From Rhizobium aethiopicum (lineage in GTDB: Bacteria > Pseudomonadota > Alphaproteobacteria > Rhizobiales > Rhizobiaceae), in assembly GCF_014197535.1 (NCBI RefSeq), contig NZ_JACIFV010000001.1, forward strand, positions 62,001 through 126,000: a stretch of 64,000 bases of DNA, written 5' to 3'. The position numbers were made by a program, and so were the translations under genes. Under the pieces are notes generated by a model. That model was not told the DNA's origin. It searched no databases and saw only the letters and a program-made list of their open reading frames with translations. Numbering within the stretch: position 1 is the stretch's first letter; each line of letters starts with the position of its first letter. Shown piece after piece: positions 35,200 to 45,600 of the stretch.

Positions 35200-36468
35200 C
35201 TAACTCGGTTGCATCATGCCGGAGCGGCCGACGACGCAGTTGCGGCCGCTTTTCTTTGCCGCGTAGAGCCTGCCGTCGGCGGCGGTGAGCACCGTCGTAA
35301 AGCTGATACCGTCCTCGTCAGCTGTGGCAACGCCGATGCTGACCGTCACCGGCTTGTTGTCCGGTGTTTTGACGCTGGTCTCAATCGTCCAGCGCAGCCG
35401 GTCGGCAAGCAGCAGCCCTTCCTCGTGGCTTGTGCCGGGGCAGACGGCGACGAATTCCTCGCCGCCGAAGCGGAAGATGCGGTCGCTGGATCGCAGCGTC
35501 GAGCCGAGCCGGGCGGCGATCGCCTTCAGCACCTCGTCGCCTTGAAGATGGCCATGACCATCGTTGACATCCTTGAAGTGATCGGCGTCGATAATAAGGA
35601 CGGTGGCAAACAGCCCCTGCCTCAAGGCCTCGCGCAGCATCAGCGGCGCTTCGAGTTCCATACGCGTGCGGTCATAGACGCCGGTGAGCATATCGCGGCC
35701 GGTGCGCTCCAGAAGGTCGTTATAGCGCTCGCGAAAGGTGAGATCACCGAAGACGTCGCTGATGGAGCGCGCGGCGGCGTCGGCGCCAAGGCGGCGGATC
35801 CGATATTCATAGACGGCAAACATCGCCCCATAGAGGCAGACGGAGAGCATCTTCGCCTTCCAGCCACCCCAGAATACGGCGACCGGAACATCGAGGAAAT
35901 AGTGCAGTGCGGCAAAGAAGCCGACCTGGTCGAAAGTCAGCAGCACAAAGCCGGAGATCACGAAACGCAGGACGACACGCCTGCGGAAGAAATCGCCGAG
36001 TTTTTCATAGAGCAGAATGATGCCGAGCGAATCGACATAGAGCAGCGCCGTGCCCCAGATCATCAGCCAGCCCATCTCCTTCAGGAAATCGACGTCGGGC
36101 GTGTGGCTCGACGACAGCTGCAGCGGCTGGTGCAACTGCAGCACCCAGGCGATGCCGACGGTCAGTAGATTGCCGAGAAACAAACCGTAGATCGGCTGGC
36201 GCACCGTCGCGGCATCCTCCCACAGATACAGCATCAGGATCATCATCAGCTTGCCGGAGAAGAAGACCGATGAGCCCGGGGACACATCGCCGAACGGCAG
36301 CGAGACGTAAAAGACCGCCGCCAGGTACGTCTCCATGAAATGCATGACGCCGAGCGCCGTTAAGAAAACCCCGAGGCCGAGCCGATGGCGGAAATGCAGA
36401 AGCGTCACCATCAGCACGAAATAGGCGATGGCTTCGACAACGAAGAGCGCGAGGTTGAGTGCCTCCAT
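35200..36468 (-). CDS. membrane-bound diguanylate cyclase (GGDEF)
   Basis: A 422-residue protein. The N-terminal half has about seven to eight hydrophobic segments, an integral-membrane sensor of unnamed type. The GGDEF domain spans about 250-415. Its active motif is Gly-Gly-Glu-Glu-Phe, preceded at the right distance by an inhibitory I-site Arg-Ser-Ser-Asp, and the substrate part reads Asp-Ala-Asp-His-Phe-Lys. It should make c-di-GMP with product inhibition. The ATG at 36468 gives a membrane start; an open frame adds 41 unlikely residues. Single gene. Confidence 0.9.
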   Translation of the reverse strand: MEALNLALFVVEAIAYFVLMVTLLHFRHRLGLGVFLTALGVMHFMETYLAAVFYVSLPFGDVSPGSSVFFSGKLMMILMLYLWEDAATVRQPIYGLFLGNLLTVGIAWVLQLHQPLQLSSSHTPDVDFLKEMGWLMIWGTALLYVDSLGIILLYEKLGDFFRRRVVLRFVISGFVLLTFDQVGFFAALHYFLDVPVAVFWGGWKAKMLSVCLYGAMFAVYEYRIRRLGADAAARSISDVFGDLTFRERYNDLLERTGRDMLTGVYDRTRMELEAPLMLREALRQGLFATVLIIDADHFKDVNDGHGHLQGDEVLKAIAARLGSTLRSSDRIFRFGGEEFVAVCPGTSHEEGLLLADRLRWTIETSVKTPDNKPVTVSIGVATADEDGISFTTVLTAADGRLYAAKKSGRNCVVGRSGMMQPS

Positions 36469-36705
36469 CACGGCACCGAGACGTCCGGGAGGCGTCTTCG
36501 CGGCCGGGCGGGCACTGCGATCACGACAGCGGATCCTTTGATCGATCGTCTGAAAAATTGAAGCACAAGAGCGGCCCCGCAAATCCTGCAAACGATAGCT
36601 TTCGCCGCAATCCTTTAAGATTGCGTGTGCAAGATCATCTGAGCGGAATCAGAACCGAGGACATACGATTGAAAAGCAATCGCCGAACGGGACTGGATTC
36701 CGACT

Positions 36706-37032
36706 TCAAACCTGGCGGATCTTCTCGCCATCACTGAAGAGTGACGACCCATGCTGATCGATAATCTGCTGCGCCTTGCGCACCGTGCATTCGATCGCGT
36801 CGTCGGAGGAGGAAAACATATCGGCGCGGATGAAATTGCGCACCAGCACCTCGTCGGCGACCTTCTTTTCGATGCGGCCGGCCAGACGATACTGGCTACC
36901 TTCCTTGCGCGGCTCCGCATAGATCGTGCAATCGCCGTAAAGCTGCGGCTCGCTGGACGGGCCAGCCGCCTGCGAGGCTGGTTTGGCCCCGCCGGAGAAC
37001 ATCGAAAAAAGATTTGAAATGAATGAAGCCAT
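36706..37032 (-). CDS. HlyU family protein
   Basis: A 108-residue protein of the HlyU-like family common in alphaproteobacteria. It has a short Ser/Gly/Pro head, then Tyr-Ala-Glu-Pro-Arg, Arg-Leu-Ala-Gly-Arg-Ile-Glu-Lys and Phe-Ile-Arg-Ala-Asp-Met-Phe. HlyU in Vibrio is a haemolysin regulator, but the rhizobial proteins are not ArsR-type regulators and their role is unproven. The start Met-Ala-Ser-Phe is the family norm. It lies 36 bases from the threonine dehydratase end on the same strand. Confidence 0.8.
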   Translation of the reverse strand: MASFISNLFSMFSGGAKPASQAAGPSSEPQLYGDCTIYAEPRKEGSQYRLAGRIEKKVADEVLVRNFIRADMFSSSDDAIECTVRKAQQIIDQHGSSLFSDGEKIRQV

Positions 37033-37068
37033 GACGCGTCCTAGCACGGCGGCCTTGCGATCGCCAAG

Positions 37069-38319
37069 TCAAATGATCAGGTTGGCAAGGATCTCGTTTT
37101 CGGTGATGTCCTCGTAACCCATGCCGGAAGCTTCGAAATTTGCAATCAGTCGGGCGAAATTCTCCGGCGCCTTGGTTTCGATGCCGATCAGGATGGAGCC
37201 GAAGTTGCGCGCCGATTTTTTCAGATATTCGAAGCGGGCGATATCGTCGTCGGGGCCGAGCAGATTGAGGAAATCCCTGAGCGCCCCGGGGCGCTGGGCG
37301 AGCCGCAGGATGAAGTATTTCTTCAGCCCTGCGTAACGCATGGCTCTTTCCTTTACGTCAGGCAGGCGCTCGAAATCGAAATTGCCGCCGGAGACGACGG
37401 CGACGATGGTCTTGCCGCGGATTGCCTGGCGATCCATCGCGGCGACCGCCGTCAGCGACAAGGCGCCGGCTGGCTCCAGCACCACGCCCTCGACGTTCAG
37501 CATCTCCTGGATGGTGACGCAGATGGCGTTTTCCGGCATTAGTTGCACTTGGCTTGCCGGAAAATCGCGAAGGGCGGCGAAATTCAGGTCACCGATGCGG
37601 GCGACCGCTGCGCCGTCGACGAAGTTGTCGACCTTGGCAAGCGTCGTCACTTTGCCGGCCTCGATGCTGCGCCTGAGGCTCGGCGCGCCGGACGGTTCGG
37701 CGAAGACGAACGCCGATTTCGGCACGATGCCGTTGAGATAACCGGTGATGCCGGCGGCCAGTCCGCCGCCGCCGACCGGCAGAACCACCATATCGGGCAC
37801 CGTTCCCTCGGGCAGTTGCTGCATGATCTCGGCAGCGACCGTCGCCTGCCCCTCGATGATATCGGCATGATCGAAGGGCGGCACCATGACGCCGCCGACC
37901 GCCTCGACATGCTCGCGCGCCGCCTGATAGCACTGATCGAAAAAGTCGCCGAACAGCCGGATGGTGATGAATTCAGCGCCGAACATGCGGGTCTTGTCGA
38001 TTTTCTGCTGCGGCGTCGTCACCGGCATGAAGACGACGCCCGGCACGCCGAAATGACGGCAGACATAGGCAAAGCCCTGGGCGTGATTGCCGGCCGAGGC
38101 GCAGACGAAGGTCTTGCCAGCCGCCCCCTGCCCGATCGCCTTGCGGAAAAAATTGAAGGCGCCGCGGATCTTGTAGGAGCGCACCGGCGACAGATCCTCG
38201 CGCTTCAGCCAGATATCGGCGCCGTAGCGGGCCGAGAGATGGTCATTGAGCTGCAGCGGCGTTGCCGGAAAGAGGCTGCGCATTGCCTCTTCGGCGCTTT
38301 CGACTTCAAGTCTCGTCAC
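37069..38319 (-). CDS. ilvA: threonine ammonia-lyase (biosynthetic)
   Basis: A 416-residue PLP enzyme converting threonine to 2-oxobutyrate for isoleucine synthesis. The PLP Lys is in Ser-Tyr-Lys-Ile-Arg-Gly-Ala near residue 50, the phosphate loop Gly-Gly-Gly-Gly-Leu near 185. A C-terminal ACT-like regulatory domain (about 325-416) suggests feedback control by isoleucine. It is shorter than E. coli IlvA because it has a single regulatory repeat, as in many bacteria. Cytoplasmic; single gene or followed by the hlyU-like gene. Confidence 0.92.
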   Translation of the reverse strand: MTRLEVESAEEAMRSLFPATPLQLNDHLSARYGADIWLKREDLSPVRSYKIRGAFNFFRKAIGQGAAGKTFVCASAGNHAQGFAYVCRHFGVPGVVFMPVTTPQQKIDKTRMFGAEFITIRLFGDFFDQCYQAAREHVEAVGGVMVPPFDHADIIEGQATVAAEIMQQLPEGTVPDMVVLPVGGGGLAAGITGYLNGIVPKSAFVFAEPSGAPSLRRSIEAGKVTTLAKVDNFVDGAAVARIGDLNFAALRDFPASQVQLMPENAICVTIQEMLNVEGVVLEPAGALSLTAVAAMDRQAIRGKTIVAVVSGGNFDFERLPDVKERAMRYAGLKKYFILRLAQRPGALRDFLNLLGPDDDIARFEYLKKSARNFGSILIGIETKAPENFARLIANFEASGMGYEDITENEILANLII

Positions 38320-38498
38320 GGGCGTGGTCCATTCTCATGATTGGTCACCGCCGCTATGGCACAGGCCGGCGGCCAAAGGAAAGGGTTCACTGACCGGCCG
38401 GCTAAGCCCATAGGGCCTTTCTTAAGCCAATCGCAAAATCGACGGCAGATGAACTGATTTTAACTGTCAATGGAAAGCCCTGCCACTTATATGGAGCG

Positions 38499-38873
38499 AT
38501 GATGATCTTCAAATTCGCAAGACCGGTAGCCTGGCTGCTGCTCGCCCTTATCCTGTTTGTCACGGTTTCGCCGATCGGGCTGAGACCGGATACTGTCACG
38601 ACGGTCGACACGGACCGCGGCGCCGCCTATGTTCTTCTCGGCCTCGCCTTTGCCCTCGCCTATCCGAAACAGTGGAAACTGGTGGCCGTGCTGCTGATCA
38701 TTGGGGCAGTCGCCATCGAATATCTGCAGTATTTCTCGCCGACCCGCCATCCGCGCCTGCATGACGCGGGCATCAAGGCCATGGGCGCCGCCGTCGGCCT
38801 CGTCGCCGGCTGGGTGATCAACAGATGGCGCGAGAGCAAAGCTCCAGACAGCCTGCCTTTCGCAGAACGCTGA
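38499..38873 (+). CDS. VanZ-like membrane protein
   Basis: A 124-residue protein with four hydrophobic helices and the VanZ-type pattern Asp-Thr-Asp-Arg...Ala-Tyr...Glu-Tyr-Leu-Gln...Arg...Asp in the middle. Two ATG codons (38499 and 38502) are possible starts. VanZ-like proteins occur far beyond teicoplanin resistance and their biochemical role is unclear; here there is no resistance context. It converges with a 43-residue membrane microprotein. Confidence 0.78.
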   Translation: MMIFKFARPVAWLLLALILFVTVSPIGLRPDTVTTVDTDRGAAYVLLGLAFALAYPKQWKLVAVLLIIGAVAIEYLQYFSPTRHPRLHDAGIKAMGAAVGLVAGWVINRWRESKAPDSLPFAER

Positions 38874-38883
38874 TTATTGCCGA

Positions 38884-39015
38884 TCAGAAACCCGGCAAAT
38901 CCAGTGCCCAGAAAAACAGCGGTATCGCAGCCACAACAGTTGCAAGAACAAGTGCGACGCTCGTCTTGAATATCCGGACGCGCCGAACCCTGGTCCCGCT
39001 CCAATCGTAAACCAT
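38884..39015 (-). CDS. 43-residue single-pass membrane microprotein
   Basis: A 43-codon frame with GGGAG seven bases before its ATG. The product has a basic head (Arg-Arg-Val-Arg), one hydrophobic helix of about 20 residues (Ala-Leu-Val-Leu-Ala-Thr-Val-Val) and a short Leu-Pro-Gly-Phe end. It is convergent with the VanZ-like gene, ending 11 bases away from it. No family recognised. Confidence 0.5.
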   Translation of the reverse strand: MVYDWSGTRVRRVRIFKTSVALVLATVVAAIPLFFWALDLPGF

Positions 39016-39264
39016 CGTCTTACTCCCAGAAGACAACACTTACTCGCCGCGGCGCAATCCTTGCACCGAAAATGTCATTGTCAAGCAATAACGCGCTTTT
39101 GCGCGCAATATACAGGCATATTCAAACACGATTATGAAGATTGTTGCGGCTAACCGGAGCATTATCGAACCAGTCCGCCTTCGTTCCCAACAGAACTACG
39201 GCGCGACAGCCTTCGCTTGGCTGCTCTCTTCGGCTCGCCGAGCCGAAGCTCACAGAGCGTAGGC

Positions 39265-39350
39265 TGGTGCGGGCGACGGGGATCGAACCCGTATAGCCTA
39301 AGGCCGAGGGATTTTAAGTCCCTTGCGTCTACCAGTTTCGCCACGCCCGC
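39265..39350 (-). tRNA. tRNA-Leu (anticodon TAA)
   Basis: A complete tRNA on the minus strand. The seven-pair acceptor stem is GCGGGCG with CGCCCGC. The anticodon loop is CTTAAAA inside a five-pair stem, a long variable arm is present as needed for Leu, and the T loop is GTTCGATC. The CCA end is encoded. It reads UUA/UUG codons. Confidence 0.97.
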
Positions 39351-39601
39351 TTGCGGCGTTTTCAATATCTCGCGTCATTGACTATGGGAAGAGCCGTGGG
39401 GCGTAAAAATAATATCGGCTCTGACGGCAGCGCCACGGAATGGATGAGCAGGCATTTCAGCGCGAAAGTGACGCATCGGCCGGTGCCAAAGAGCATGATA
39501 TCCTCCGAAAACCGCTCACATTTTTCGGCATTACGCGCGCGTGTTTGCAAAGCGGCCCAAGGGCGCTACCTATTGACCAGCCTCACATCACGGAACATCC
39601 C

Positions 39602-40378
39602 ATGAGCCATGACACCGTCGTCACCGCCGCCATGCTTGCCATCGGCGACGAACTCCTTTCCGGCCGCACCAAGGACAAGAATATCGGCCACCTCGCCGAT
39701 CTGCTCACCCTGTCAGGCATCGATCTCAAGGAAGTGCGAATCGTTGCCGATGACGAGGAGGCGATCGTCGAGGCGCTGAATGCGCTTCGCGCCCGATATG
39801 ATTACGTCTTCACCTCGGGCGGCATCGGGCCGACGCATGACGACATCACCGCCGATGCGATCGCCAAGGCGTTCGGTCTGCCCTGCGAATATGACGAAGC
39901 GGCAATGACCCTGCTTGCCGATATGTACCGTCGCCGCGAGATGGAATTCACCGAGGCGCGCCAGCGCATGGCGCGCATGCCACGGGGTGCCGTCCATATC
40001 CCCAATCCGGTGTCGACGGCGCCGGGCTTCATCATCGGCAATGTCTATGTCATGGCCGGCGTACCGCAGGTCTTTCAGGCGATGGTCGATAATGTGCTGC
40101 CGACGCTTCGGACCGGCACGCCGGTGCTCTCGCTCGCCATCGCCTGCCCTTATGGCGAAGGTGATATCGGGACCCCGCTTGCCGCGATCCAGAAAGCGCA
40201 TCCGGATACCAGCATCGGTTCCTATCCGCGTTATATCGGCCAGAAATTCTCGACCGAGATCGTCGTGCGCGGTCGCTCGCAACCGGCAATCGATGCAGCC
40301 GGCGCCGAGGTGCACGCGATGATCGACGCCATCCGCCGGAACAAGGAGATCGCAGAAAACCATTCCGCCGAGGCATGA
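39602..40378 (+). CDS. CinA-type MoaB/Mog domain protein
   Basis: A 258-residue protein made of a molybdopterin-binding-like (MoCF) domain, the N-terminal part of CinA. It has Ile-Gly-Asp-Glu-Leu-Leu-Ser-Gly-Arg near residue 14 and Thr-Ser-Gly-Gly-Ile-Gly-Pro-Thr-His-Asp-Asp near residue 70. The C-terminal nicotinamide-nucleotide amidase domain of full CinA is absent. It is often annotated as competence/damage-inducible protein A. Start chosen at the ATG just after a hydrophilic linker; an open frame runs 162 bases further upstream. It precedes the stress protein gene by 91 bases. Confidence 0.85.
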   Translation: MSHDTVVTAAMLAIGDELLSGRTKDKNIGHLADLLTLSGIDLKEVRIVADDEEAIVEALNALRARYDYVFTSGGIGPTHDDITADAIAKAFGLPCEYDEAAMTLLADMYRRREMEFTEARQRMARMPRGAVHIPNPVSTAPGFIIGNVYVMAGVPQVFQAMVDNVLPTLRTGTPVLSLAIACPYGEGDIGTPLAAIQKAHPDTSIGSYPRYIGQKFSTEIVVRGRSQPAIDAAGAEVHAMIDAIRRNKEIAENHSAEA

Positions 40379-40469
40379 GGGGCCGGACTTGATTCCCGTC
40401 AAGGAACGGGAGAACCGTCCGGTGCATTCCGTCCCTCGCGCACGTCATTTCAGCGCAAGGAGAATTGAT

Positions 40470-41312
40470 ATGTCTTACAAAACCATTCTCGCCATTCTCG
40501 ATACGGCAGACAATAGCGCCGCCGTTGCCGATTTTGCCTTTGCCATTGCCGCAGAAAGCGGTGCTCACGTGATCGGCCTGCATGCCGAAATCATATCGGC
40601 CGTGCCGCTGGTGGCGCCGATGGAAATTCCCGATCCCGTCGCGGTGCAGGCGCTGCAGGATATGGCGCATGGTGAAACGGTCGCCGTCGAGCGCATCTTT
40701 CAGGCGAAAGCGCAGGCCGCCGGCGCCTCCTCGGAATGGCGCAGCTTTGCCACCTCCACCGGCTACGGTTCCGCACCGCTGATCGAAAGCGCCCGCAGCG
40801 CCGATCTTCTGATCGCATCGCAGGCCGACCCGGCCAACCCCTCCGACAGCCATGTCGACGTCGACGGCTTCCTCTTCGAAGCCGGCCGGCCGGTCCTGAT
40901 GATCCCTTACGTCATCCGCCAGCCGAAGCCGATCAAGCGTGTGCTGATCGCCTGGAACGGCTCGAAGGAGGCGGCGCGCGCAACCTTCGATGCGCTGCCC
41001 TTCCTGAAAGCGGCCGAAGAGGTGGAGATTTTTTCGGTCGATCCGGCCGATACCGCTCTGCAGTCGCCGCTCACATCAGGCGCCGAAATCGCCGCCGCAC
41101 TTGCACGCCATGGCGTGAAGACGACGCTTGCGACGGGCCACAGCGTCGACAGGAATACCTCGCATGTCATCGAAAACCGGCTGTCGGACAGCAGCATCGA
41201 TCTTCTCGTCATGGGCGCCTATACCCATTCCCGGCTTTGGCAGGCGATCTTCGGCGGCACGACGAAGAGCCTACTGCAATCGATGACGGCGCTGACCCTG
41301 TTGTCGCGATAG
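40470..41312 (+). CDS. universal stress protein (tandem UspA domains)
   Basis: A 280-residue protein with two UspA-type domains (about 1-140 and 145-280). The second ends with the ATP-binding loop Gly-Ala-Tyr-Thr-His-Ser-Arg near residue 248, typical of the G-2x-G-9x-G(S/T) Usp signature. AAGGAGA lies seven bases upstream of the ATG. Cytoplasmic stress protein, role unspecified. Confidence 0.88.
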   Translation: MSYKTILAILDTADNSAAVADFAFAIAAESGAHVIGLHAEIISAVPLVAPMEIPDPVAVQALQDMAHGETVAVERIFQAKAQAAGASSEWRSFATSTGYGSAPLIESARSADLLIASQADPANPSDSHVDVDGFLFEAGRPVLMIPYVIRQPKPIKRVLIAWNGSKEAARATFDALPFLKAAEEVEIFSVDPADTALQSPLTSGAEIAAALARHGVKTTLATGHSVDRNTSHVIENRLSDSSIDLLVMGAYTHSRLWQAIFGGTTKSLLQSMTALTLLSR

Positions 41313-41486
41313 CGGCTGCTCTTGCGTTTTACCGGCAAATCCCGCTAATTGCTGCGACCGATGAAGGCTTCCAGCCCCGGCGACCTGTCGCGCAGTTCCG
41401 GCTGCGCGATTTGCATTTTGCCGCTCCAAGCCGTTCGGTCGCCGGTGAACGGCGTTTCATCTCTATTCATGCCGCGGAGCAGCCAG

Positions 41487-41981
41487 ATGTCCCTTCCCGA
41501 TAAAGCCTTTCCCGTTTCCTGGGATCAGTTCCACCGCGATGCGCGCGCCCTTGCCTGGCGGCTTGCCGGCCTCGATCAGGCCTTCAAGGCGATCGTCTGC
41601 ATCACCCGCGGCGGCCTGGTGCCGGCCGCAATCATCTCGCGCGAGCTGAATATCCGGCTGATTGAGACTGTCTGCATCGCCTCCTATCATGACTATGTGA
41701 ACCAGGGCGACATGGTGCTGCTCAAGGGAATCGCGCCCGAGCTTGCCGAAAACGGCGGCGAAGGCGTGCTCGTCGTCGACGATCTGACGGATACCGGGAA
41801 GACCGCCGCACAGGTGCGCGCCATGCTGCCGAAGGCGCATTTCGCCTGTGTCTATGCCAAGCCGAAGGGTGTGCCGACTGTTGATACTTTCATCACCGAG
41901 GTCAGCCAGGACACCTGGATCTACTTCCCCTGGGATATGGGCTTCACCTACCAGGAACCGATTGCCAAAGGCGCGCGCTGA
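41487..41981 (+). CDS. gpt: xanthine-guanine phosphoribosyltransferase
   Basis: A 164-residue PRTase that salvages xanthine and guanine with PRPP. The PRPP loop is [11 protein letters not shown] near residue 94. The N-terminal Ile-Thr-Arg-Gly-Gly-Leu-Val near residue 37 and C-terminal Trp-Ile-Tyr-Phe-Pro-Trp are the XGPRT family pattern. Normal length. A hairpin terminator follows closely. Confidence 0.93.
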   Translation: MSLPDKAFPVSWDQFHRDARALAWRLAGLDQAFKAIVCITRGGLVPAAIISRELNIRLIETVCIASYHDYVNQGDMVLLKGIAPELAENGGEGVLVVDDLTDTGKTAAQVRAMLPKAHFACVYAKPKGVPTVDTFITEVSQDTWIYFPWDMGFTYQEPIAKGAR

Positions 41982-41997
41982 TCGCCGCAAATACGGA

Positions 41998-42017
41998 GTG
42001 CGCCGCCATCGGCGCAC
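41998..42017 (+). terminator. terminator after gpt
   Basis: GTGCGCCG and CGGCGCAC pair around a four-base loop and are followed by TTT. It lies 16 bases beyond the gpt stop. Confidence 0.6.
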
Positions 42018-42021
42018 TTTG

Positions 42022-42603
42022 ACAGCGCTCGCTTCATCAGCGAATCGGCATGCGCATTTGCGCCGGAAATGCCATCACAAGATTTGCCGCAGGACACTTT
42101 TTTGCCGCTGCGGCATTTTCCTTAACCGGCAACGCCCGCAAGTCATTGTATTTTCAGCACTCCCCGGCTTTCCCCAATCTCCACAGGCGCATCCACAAGA
42201 TGTTGTGGTTACCATTCAATTAAAAACCAGCCCTTGACGGAATCAGCGGTTTCAAACTTTACTGTTCCTGATGTTGCGGCGGCGACAGGACCGGAGGTAA
42301 CGAGCCCGGTTCCCTTTGAAAAACAAGACGCAGAATCAGGCTGTTGCGCCGGAACCGGCCCAGGCCAGAGTGGATTTCTGCGCGGTTTTCTGCCTCCAAA
42401 AGTAGTGACATCGGGACTGGCGATAATAAGCTGTTAATACTATATTTAGCGTTTGCAGCCACCATCACCACAAGATACAGGAAAGACATCTCCGGATGAC
42501 ACCCCTGTCACGACACGGAAACGAGACTGGCTGCACGACGACAATGTGCCGCCGGATAGGAAATTTGCGCCCTGGGGACAGGCGCCAACGCGAGGTCAAG
42601 ACT
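42022..42603. other. long leader/promoter region of nrdJ
   Basis: No gene is supported here. A possible promoter has TTGACG at 42234-42239 and TTTACT at 42258-42263 with an 18-base spacer. This leaves a leader of about 335 bases before the nrdJ start. A frame reaches back to 42496, so an earlier start is possible. I looked for a cobalamin riboswitch, which would suit a B12 enzyme, and did not see a convincing one by eye. Confidence 0.4.
42193..42208. promoter_or_regulatory. 16-base palindrome, NrdR-box candidate
   Basis: CCACAA, four bases, TTGTGG lies about 26 bases upstream of a possible -35 element of nrdJ. It matches about 12 of 16 positions of the NrdR consensus as I recall it. A second box at the usual spacing was not found. 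Confidence 0.35.
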
Positions 42604-45600
42604 ATGCGCATCGAACGTCGTTTCACGAAGGCCGGCCAAGGCGCCTATGCGGATATCGAATTCCGCAAGGCGACGAGCGAGATCAAGAACCCGGATGGGT
42701 CGATCGTCTTCCGCCTCGAGAATATCGACGTTCCCGCCCAGTTCTCCCAGGTCGCGACCGACGTTCTGGCGCAGAAGTATTTCCGCAAGGCCGGCGTTCC
42801 CACCCGTCTGAAGAAGGTCGAGGAAAACGACGTTCCCTCCTTCCTGTGGCGCTCCGTTCCCGACGATGCCGCGCTGAAGACCCTGCCCAAGGAGGAGCAG
42901 ACCGGCTCTGAAATCGATGCGCGCCAGGTCTTCGATCGTCTCGCCGGCACCTGGACCTATTGGGGCTGGAAGGGCGGCTATTTCTCTTCGGAAGAAGATG
43001 CTGCCGCCTTCAAGGACGAGCTTGCCTATATGCTCGCCACCCAGCGCGTCGCTCCGAACTCGCCGCAGTGGTTCAACACGGGTCTGCACTGGGCCTATGG
43101 CATCGACGGGCCGGGCCAGGGCCATTTCTACGTCGACCCCTTCACCGGCAAGCTGACCAAGTCCAAGTCGGCCTACGAACATCCGCAGCCGCATGCCTGC
43201 TTCATCCAGTCCGTCGAAGACGATCTCGTCAACGAAGGCGGCATCATGGACCTCTGGGTGCGTGAAGCGCGTCTGTTCAAATACGGCTCCGGCACCGGCT
43301 CCAACTTCTCCATGCTGCGCGGCGAAGGCGAAAAGCTCTCCGGCGGCGGCCGCTCCTCTGGCCTGATGAGCTTCCTGAAGATCGGCGACCGCGCCGCCGG
43401 CGCCATCAAATCGGGCGGCACGACGCGCCGCGCCGCCAAGATGGTGGTCGTCGACATCGACCATCCTGATATCGAGGAATACATCAACTGGAAGGTCAAG
43501 GAAGAGCAGAAGGTTGCCGCTCTCGTCACCGGCTCCAAAATCGTCGCCAAGCACCTGAAGGCGATCATGAAGGCCTGCTTCAATTGCGAAGGCGATAACG
43601 GCGATTGCTTTGACCCGGCCAAGAACCCTGCCCTGAAGCGCGAGATCCGCGCCGCCAAGAAGGATCAGGTTCCGGAAAACTACGTCCAGCGCGTCATCCA
43701 GTTCGCCCGCCAGGGCTACAAGGATCTCGAATTCAAGACCTACGACACGGACTGGGATTCGGAAGCCTACCTCACTGTATCGGGCCAGAACTCCAACAAC
43801 TCCGTCTCGATCAAGGACGACTTCCTGCGCGCCGTCGAGAACGACGGCGAATGGAACCTGACCGCCCGCAAGGACGGCAAGGTCATGAAGACGCTGAAGG
43901 CGCGCGACCTATGGGAAACGATTTCCTATGCCGCCTGGGCTTCGGCCGATCCGGGCATTCATTTCAACACGACGATGAACGACTGGCACACCTCGCCGGC
44001 CGGCGGCCCGATCCGCGGCTCGAACCCGTGCTCGGAATACATGTTCCTCGACGACACGGCCTGCAACCTCGCTTCGCTGAACCTCTTGCAGTTCAAGGAC
44101 AAGGCCACCAAGCGCATCAATATCGGCGACTACGAACACGCCGTTCGCCTGTGGACCGTCGTGCTCGAAATCTCGGTGATGATGGCGCAGTTCCCGTCGA
44201 AGCGCATTGCCGAACTCTCCTACGAATACCGTACGCTCGGCCTCGGCTACGCCAATATCGGCGGCCTGCTGATGTCGTCGGGCATTCCCTACGACTCCAC
44301 CGAGGCCCGCGCCATCGCCGGTTCGCTGACGGCGATCATGACCGGCATCTGCTATGCGACCTCGGCCGAGATCGCCGGCGAACTCGGCCCGTTCCCGAAT
44401 TTCGCGCCGAACCGCGAGAGCATGCTCAGGGTCATCCGCAACCATCGCCGCGCCGCTTACGGTGAAACCTCCGGCTATGAGGCCCTGTCGATCGATCCGG
44501 TCGCGCTGATCCATTCGGAAAACCCGGACCAGGATCTTGTCGCCCATGCCAAATCGGCCTGGGACAAGGCGCTCGAGCTCGGAGAGAAGCACGGCTACCG
44601 CAATGCCCAGGTTTCGGTCATCGCGCCTACAGGCACGATCGGCCTCGTCATGGATTGCGACACGACCGGCATCGAGCCCGACTTCGCCCTCGTCAAGTTC
44701 AAGAAGCTCGCCGGCGGCGGCTACTTCAAGATCATCAACCGCGCCGTGCCGGAAGCACTGCGCACGCTCGGCTATTCGGAAAGCCAGATCGCCGAGATCG
44801 AGGCCTATGCCGTCGGCCACGGCAACCTGAACCAGGCGCCGGCGATCAACCCGTCGACGCTGAAGGCCAAGGGCCTGACCGACGAGAAGGTGGAAGCCGT
44901 CAACGCTGCGCTGAAGAGCGCCTTCGACATTAAGTTCGTCTTCAACCAGTGGACGCTGGGCGCCGACTTCCTGAAGGACACGCTGAAGGTTTCCGACGAG
45001 CAGCTCGCCGACATGAGCTTCAACCTGCTCGACCATATGGGCTTCTCGAAGAAGGACATCGAAGCCGCCAACATCCATGTCTGCGGTGCGATGACGCTGG
45101 AAGGCGCGCCCTTCCTCAAGGCCGAGCATCTGCCGGTCTTCGATTGCGCCAATCCCTGCGGCAAGATCGGCAAGCGCTACCTCTCCGTGGAAAGCCACAT
45201 CCGCATGATGGCGGCTGCCCAGCCCTTCATCTCGGGGGCGATTTCCAAGACGATCAACATGCCGAACGAGGCGACCGTCGAGGATTGCAAGAACGCCTAC
45301 CTGCTCTCCTGGAAGCTGGGCCTCAAAGCCAACGCCCTCTATCGCGACGGCTCCAAGCTGTCGCAGCCGCTCAACGCCTCGCTGATCGAGGACGAAGACG
45401 ACGAGGACGCGCTGGAGGAATTGCTGCAGGCGCCCGTCGCCGCCCAGGCCGTCACCGTCACCGAGAAGATCATCGAGCGGGTGATCGAACGGGTTTCGCG
45501 TGAACGCGAGAAGCTGCCGAACCGCCGCCAGGGCTACACCCAGAAGGCCGCCGTCGGCGGACACAAGGTCTATCTCAGAACCGGCGAATTCGGCGACGGC

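Noticed and set aside
39016..39264. Integration site at tRNA-Leu
   Set aside because: The tRNA lies in core sequence with no repeat of its 3' end elsewhere and no integrase nearby.
42022..42603. Cobalamin riboswitch before nrdJ
   Set aside because: The B12-box and long paired helices of that riboswitch were not seen by eye in this leader.
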